Shown here one piece after another: positions 37,482 through 41,065 of a stretch of 41,065 nt of DNA. Below the pieces are notes generated by a model. It was not told the origin of the DNA. It ran no database searches and saw nothing but the letters and a program-made list of their open reading frames with translations. The stretch comes from Erwinia endophytica (GTDB lineage: Bacteria; Pseudomonadota; Gammaproteobacteria; Enterobacterales; Enterobacteriaceae): assembly GCF_009295515.1 (NCBI RefSeq), contig NZ_RQVV01000038.1:1-41065 (forward strand), in the 5' to 3' direction. How positions within the stretch are numbered: position 1 is the stretch's first letter; the number at the start of each line of letters is the position of its first letter. The position numbers and the translations under genes were made by a program.

Positions 37482-38045
37482 GTGCAACGTTGTGCCTGGG
37501 TTTCACCGGATCCTCTTTATATCGCCTATCATGACCAGGAATGGGGAGTGCCGTTGACGGACACTCGCGAACTGTTTGAAATGCTCTGTCTGGAAGGGCA
37601 AGTGGCCGGTTTGTCATGGCTGACCATATTGAAAAAACGCGAGAATTATCGCCAGGCCTTTCATCACTTCGATCCCAACGTTGTGGCGCAGATGGATGAC
37701 GCAGATATCGACCGGCTGATGCAAGACCGCGGCATTATCCGCCACCGGGGGAAAATTTCCGCCATCATCGCTAATGCCCGAGCCCTGCTGGCGATGGAAG
37801 CCGCAGACGAAGCGTTTGCGACATTTATCTGGCAATTTGTTGAACATAAGCCGCTCATCCATCGCTATACCGATTATCGGGCGGCCCCGACCTTCAGCCC
37901 GGCTTCTGATGCACTGGCAAAAGCACTGAAAAAGCGCGGCTTCAAATTCGTTGGCACAACCACCTGCTACTCGTTTATGCAGGCCTGCGGCTTGATTAAC
38001 GACCACACCACCAACTGTTTTTGCCATCCAGATAATCTGAAATAA
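37482..38045 (+). CDS. tag: DNA-3-methyladenine glycosylase I
   Basis: A constitutive base-excision repair enzyme that removes 3-methyladenine from alkylated DNA. The 187 residues start at GTG 37482 with AAGGA upstream; this start gives QRCAWVSPDPLYIAYHD, matching the E. coli N-terminus. The zinc ligands Cys4, His17, His175 and Cys179 and the catalytic Glu38 (LCLEGQ) are all present. LSWLTILKKRENYRQAF and KKRGFKFVGTTTCYSFMQACGL are hallmark segments. It stands alone, followed by a hairpin. Confidence 0.96.
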   Translation: MQRCAWVSPDPLYIAYHDQEWGVPLTDTRELFEMLCLEGQVAGLSWLTILKKRENYRQAFHHFDPNVVAQMDDADIDRLMQDRGIIRHRGKISAIIANARALLAMEAADEAFATFIWQFVEHKPLIHRYTDYRAAPTFSPASDALAKALKKRGFKFVGTTTCYSFMQACGLINDHTTNCFCHPDNLK

Positions 38046-38106
38046 GGTTTTTTATAATGATTAATCAGATAACATCTTTCCCCCCAATCAGCTGGCATAA
38101 TCGTAA

Positions 38107-38132
38107 TTAACGGGCCTCTTTGAGTCCGTTAA
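38107..38132 (+). terminator. hairpin downstream of tag
   Basis: TTAACGG and CCGTTAA form a perfect 7-bp stem around 12 nt, 61 nt after the tag stop. It is followed only by AATATAACG, so termination strength is doubtful. Confidence 0.45.
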
Positions 38133-38158
38133 ATATAACGATGCCGCTATGATCTCGC

Positions 38159-38170
38159 TGATGTACATCA
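38159..38170. promoter_or_regulatory. palindrome upstream of the lacI-type gene
   Basis: TGATGTACATCA is a perfect 12-bp palindrome about 100 bp before the LacI-family start, overlapped by a second one, CATCATGATG. LacI-type proteins often repress their own genes through such sites. It lacks the common central CG, so the assignment is weak. Confidence 0.25.
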
Positions 38171-38271
38171 TGATGGCTCGATCCATCCCACAACATTTCA
38201 GGCTATCTTAGGATATTAAAGGCAGCAATTATTGCGGCCTCACAGCAAAAATCACTTGTTCAAGGAATACC

Positions 38272-39294
38272 ATGAATCGCAAGGCCGCACGCGCCACTAT
38301 TAGCGACGTTGCCAAAACCGCCAAAACCGGCAAAACCAGCGTCTCCCGCTACCTCAATGGCGAACAACACGTCCTTTCCACCGATCTCCGACTGCGGATC
38401 AAAACAGCCATTGAGGCGCTCAATTATCGCCCAAGCCAGATGGCGCGGAGTCTGAAACGTGGACGGACAAAGTTAATCGGGTTGATCATTGCAGATATTA
38501 CGAATCCTTACTCGGTGGATGTGATGTGCGGCATTGAAGCGGCGTGCCGTGCACGGGGCTTCACTCTGTTAATCTGTAACACCAATAACAAGGTGGATCA
38601 GGAACAGTATTATCTGAATCTGCTAAGTAGCTACCAGGTGGAAGGGATTGTGGTTAATGCCGTCGGCATGCACGAAGAAGTGCTCAATCATCTGCAACAA
38701 ACCTTGCTGCCAATGGTGCTGATTGACCGTAAAATTCCGGACTTTAACTGCGATGTTGTTGGATTGAACAACAGCGAAGCCGCCCAGTTGGCTACCGGGC
38801 ATCTGCTCGATCAGGGCTACAGGTCGCTACTGTTTGTCACCGAGCCGCTGGGGTTGGTCAATACCAGGAATGAGCGTCTGAACGCATTCAATACCGTGAT
38901 GAAACGCCACCCTGCTTACCATGCTGAACAGGCTGAAGTAACGTTAAACGATCCTGCCACACTCGATAAAATTCTGACCGATTTTTATCAGCGTCATCGG
39001 ACGGAACGCTGTGCCCTGTTAGTGGTCAATGGGGCGTTAACCCTTCAGGTTGCCCGCTCAATGAAGCGACTGGGACTGATCTGGGGCGAACAGATGGGTC
39101 TGCTGGGTTTTGATGAACTGGAATGGGCTGAACTGGCCGGTGTCGGTATCACCACGCTAAAACAGCCGACCTGGCAAATTGGTTATTCCGCGCTGGAGCA
39201 GGTTATTCGTCGTATTGATGGGGATAACACGCCGGCGAAAGAACAAGTCTATTCCGGTGAACTCATTGTGCGAGGTTCCACAAGAAAGGAATAA
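38272..39294 (+). CDS. LacI family transcriptional regulator
   Basis: A 340-residue sugar-responsive repressor. The helix-turn-helix and hinge (about 8-62) read ATISDVAKTAKTGKTSVSRYL and then LNYRPSQMARSLKRGRT. The periplasmic-binding-protein-like core (about 65-335) begins IGLIIADITNPYSVDVMCGIE. TGKTSVSRYLNGEQHVLS is reminiscent of the KdgR/2-ketogluconate-type regulators of enterobacteria, so a keto-sugar acid effector is a guess. AAGGAA precedes the ATG. No transport or catabolic gene is adjacent, so its targets lie elsewhere or it is an orphan. Confidence 0.87.
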   Translation: MNRKAARATISDVAKTAKTGKTSVSRYLNGEQHVLSTDLRLRIKTAIEALNYRPSQMARSLKRGRTKLIGLIIADITNPYSVDVMCGIEAACRARGFTLLICNTNNKVDQEQYYLNLLSSYQVEGIVVNAVGMHEEVLNHLQQTLLPMVLIDRKIPDFNCDVVGLNNSEAAQLATGHLLDQGYRSLLFVTEPLGLVNTRNERLNAFNTVMKRHPAYHAEQAEVTLNDPATLDKILTDFYQRHRTERCALLVVNGALTLQVARSMKRLGLIWGEQMGLLGFDELEWAELAGVGITTLKQPTWQIGYSALEQVIRRIDGDNTPAKEQVYSGELIVRGSTRKE

Positions 39295-39626
39295 AACCGA
39301 AAAAGAGAACAACCCCCTGCCTCCCGTGAGATAAACAACTTTCAGACGAGTTCTTACGCCCCGTTACTCGAATTAAACGAGACAAGCTGTTATCCTGCCG
39401 TTTAAGATAAAACTGCTATTATCTATTTAACATTGCCGTTCATAATACGATTCAATTGAACGAAATAATCAGATAAAAAATTAACTTTCTGATCTGACAG
39501 AAAAAAGATAAATTCAACACCAATATACGTGGCAAGAAAAAACCATAATTTAAAAATGTGCATTGATAAAAAAATTGATAAGAAATTAAATTTATTCAAT
39601 CCAATAGAACGTTCAAGGTTAAAAAT
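39295..39626. other. AT-rich intergenic region
   Basis: About 330 bp without a gene; the second half is very A/T-rich and marks the left edge of the compositionally distinct island. One short hairpin, CTCG-N7-CGAG (about 39367-39381), is visible. The promoter of the MarT-like gene should be here; many AT-rich hexamers make any single -10 unconvincing. Such DNA is a typical H-NS target. Confidence 0.4.
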
Positions 39627-40139
39627 TTGTTAGATAGAAATAATTTTAATCATACCTACATTTTCGATAATCAGGTCATATTCATGCCTGAAAAAGGTTT
39701 ATTGATTAATGATAACAAGGGCGTTAAATGTCAATTGGGCACCCCGGCCAATCGCTGCCTGCTCGCCCTGGTCAAGTACCACGGTAACGTAATATCGCAG
39801 AACGATCTCATCGAGATTTGTTGGGAAGCGCGCCATAAAATGGTTGCCGCCAACGCGTTGTACCAGATGGTGTTGACTCTGAGAAAGAATCTAATTGAAG
39901 TCGGACTTGAAGGTGAAATTATAAGAACCATTAACCGGAAAGGGTTACTGCTGGCATCCAGTCTTTTGGTAGAGGAAAAAAAAGTCATTCCAACCTCTGA
40001 TGGTTTAACCAAAGAGAGTGCTGAACAATATCAAGAAACAAACATCAAAACGGATAGTCAGGCAGACAGCGAAACCGATACGAAAAACAACACTAAAATC
40101 GTTATAAAAAGGAAAATATCCGTTTTTTTTAAAAAATAA
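39627..40139 (+). CDS. MarT/ToxR-like regulator, N-terminal winged-helix part (frameshifted)
   Basis: 170 residues with an OmpR/ToxR-type winged helix (about 10-112): YIFDNQVIFMPEKGLL, CLLALVKYHGNVISQNDLIEICW, ANALYQMVLTLRKNL, IIRTINRKGLLL. I take TTG 39627, behind AAGGT, because an ATG at 39684 would cut off the first strands of the domain. A polar linker rich in Thr, Asp, Glu and Lys follows (about 118-160). The frame then ends in a T8A6 run just before the expected membrane helix, which continues in another frame. Full-length members are single-span inner-membrane regulators controlling surface or virulence genes. The truncated protein might still bind DNA. Confidence 0.75.
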   Translation: MLDRNNFNHTYIFDNQVIFMPEKGLLINDNKGVKCQLGTPANRCLLALVKYHGNVISQNDLIEICWEARHKMVAANALYQMVLTLRKNLIEVGLEGEIIRTINRKGLLLASSLLVEEKKVIPTSDGLTKESAEQYQETNIKTDSQADSETDTKNNTKIVIKRKISVFFKK

Positions 40140-40486
40140 AAAAACATTTTTGCAAATATAAAGCATGTTGTCTTGCAATAATTATAGCCAATATTGCAAT
40201 GATATTCGAATTTTCCTCTGAAGACATTCTCTTCGGAAATTATGAAAAAATAGCGGAAACCAGGAATTTGGCGTGCAGCATTTATCAACCAAAAGAACAA
40301 AAAAAGATAAATAATAGTATAAGACTCATTACAGAACATACTCATCTCTGTGAAGATGGCCGTTCGCCATTCTTTACCGCACGTAAGTCCAGCCAGGAAA
40401 TATCCATATTTTCTTGTGATAAAGATGCCCGCATAAATTCTGATGCACAATGCAAAGGATATATTTATACAAATCATGAAAACTAA
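40133..40486 (+). pseudogene. MarT/ToxR-like regulator, transmembrane and periplasmic part (other frame)
   Basis: This frame, -1 to the winged-helix part, reads KIKKHFCKYK, then a hydrophobic helix ACCLAIIIANIAMIFEF, then about 85 polar residues with four cysteines (NLACSIYQPK, HLCEDGRSPFF, IFSCDKDAR, DAQCKGYIY). Lysines on the N-terminal side fit an N-in, C-out anchor. An ATG at 40199 lies within the helix, so independent initiation would give a defective anchor. One added base in the A6 run (40131-40136) restores a protein of about 285 residues. So this is the C-terminal half of the same gene, split by mutation, programmed slippage or a sequencing error. Confidence 0.6.
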
Positions 40487-40928
40487 TATTTTTTCCTTAA
40501 CATTATTTTTAATCTTATCAATGATCCATTATAGATTAATCCCAGATAAAGACAGCACGGAGTTGAAGAGTTGTAGTGGAGAAATAACGATTAATAGTCT
40601 TGCAGGGATTTTTTCCGGAACGTCGACATTGCAAATGAAAGATGGCACTGGAAGAATTTATATCACTGGTAGTATCAACCAAAATGAAAACGTGAGAAAA
40701 TTCGTTTACTTTCACTATAATAAAATAGGGGAAAGTTACATCTTAAAATCATACAACATTATTAATAAACTTCCGGAACAGAATAACCTCGACACAGAAA
40801 TAAATAAAATGCTTCCACCTTTTTTTATCGTCCCCAATAATAGCATAGGGATAACAATAAAGCATAATAGCGACGGGGCATTAATCTCTATGTCTAACAT
40901 GCCCATATTTTATTGTCATAAGAGCTAG
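40476..40928 (+). CDS. FidL-like membrane protein
   Basis: A 150-residue protein with one N-terminal membrane helix (MKTNIFSLTLFLILSMIHY) and a periplasmic domain. SCSGEITINS near the start of the domain, KMLPPFFIVPN in the middle and the C-terminal PIFYC fit the FidL family as I recall it from Salmonella SPI-3, where fidL is next to marT. Its function is not established; it may modulate the partner regulator. The start at 40476 overlaps the end of the MarT-like frame by 11 nt, implying coupling; 40443 is an alternative. Strongly AT-rich, like its neighbour. Confidence 0.7.
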   Translation: MKTNIFSLTLFLILSMIHYRLIPDKDSTELKSCSGEITINSLAGIFSGTSTLQMKDGTGRIYITGSINQNENVRKFVYFHYNKIGESYILKSYNIINKLPEQNNLDTEINKMLPPFFIVPNNSIGITIKHNSDGALISMSNMPIFYCHKS

Positions 40929-40986
40929 TTATTATTCAGTATAAAAAAACAGTTACAATAAAAAGACTTATGGAGAGTGCATCATA

Positions 40987-41065
40987 AGTATCGGATACTC
41001 ACCGGAACAATCAGGGCTGGAGCATACTTTGTTAAATTTCTTTAACAAAACCAAACATCATCCAG
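40987..41065 (+). CDS. possible 5' end of a further gene, cut by the window
   Basis: One frame is open to the window edge and reads SIGYSPEQSGLEHTLLNFF, which looks protein-like. GGAGAG lies just upstream, but the only nearby start would be the rare ATA or ATC codon; an ATG at 40970 gives just five codons. Too short to judge. Confidence 0.2.

Noticed and set aside
35709..38073. Shared 12-mer ATCAGATAACAT in the 35.7 kb terminator and after tag (about 38063)
   Set aside because: The match does not extend beyond about 13 bases and only the first copy is palindromic, so chance is the simplest explanation.
40058..40477. A 139-codon hydrophobic minus-strand frame in the AT-rich island
   Set aside because: Phe/Ile/Tyr richness comes from the A/T-rich opposite strand; it lies antisense to the MarT-like gene and has no ribosome site.
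1..41065. tRNA, rRNA, CRISPR array, prophage or intact insertion sequence
   Set aside because: No cloverleaf, no regularly spaced repeats, no transposase or integrase gene and no terminal inverted repeats were found on reading both strands.

Overview
The window is chromosomal DNA of an enterobacterium (order Enterobacterales, outside the close E. coli/Salmonella group). Recognisable orthologues include mtlA-mtlD-mtlR, yibL, sodA, fdhD, fdhE, yibF and tag. Genes are dense and GC-rich, except for an AT-rich right end. I cannot name the genus. No tRNA, rRNA, CRISPR array or intact insertion sequence was seen.

Layout. (1) 1-4.9 kb: mannitol operon mtlA-mtlD-mtlR behind five CRP-like sites, then yibL. 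A possible gene remnant and two hairpins lie upstream. (2) 5.0-17.6 kb: an accessory catabolic-looking cluster. On the + strand a CocE/NonD-type serine hydrolase overlaps a nitrilase-family amidase. Facing them on the - strand is a run of genes for a peptide-type ABC importer (two permeases, two ATPases, a Tat-type binding protein), an MFS exporter, a second CocE/NonD hydrolase and a GlxA-type AraC regulator. Together they suggest uptake, ester/amide hydrolysis and export of an unknown compound. (3) 18.0-21.6 kb: a ribose-type ABC importer with a possible MetJ-box array upstream. (4) 21.9-28.8 kb: sodA, a small membrane protein, a class III aminotransferase divergent from a DeoR regulator, fdhD, a decayed relic of fdoI, fdhE, and yibF. 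The formate dehydrogenase-O structural genes seem to have been lost from between their two accessory genes. (5) 28.9-37.0 kb: a TetR repressor divergent from a complete RND efflux operon with its own outer-membrane channel, then an MdtG-like MFS exporter. (6) 37.4-39.3 kb: tag and a LacI-family regulator. (7) 39.3-41.1 kb: an AT-rich island with a MarT/ToxR-like membrane regulator split by a frameshift in a homopolymer, overlapping a FidL-like membrane protein.

Most notable: the two-hydrolase/amidase/ABC/MFS cluster; the frameshifted MarT-like/FidL-like pair; the fdoI relic; the possible methionine control of the sugar transporter; and an element of about 50 bp found both upstream of mtlA and upstream of tag. 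Comparisons with named proteins are from memory, and no database search was possible.
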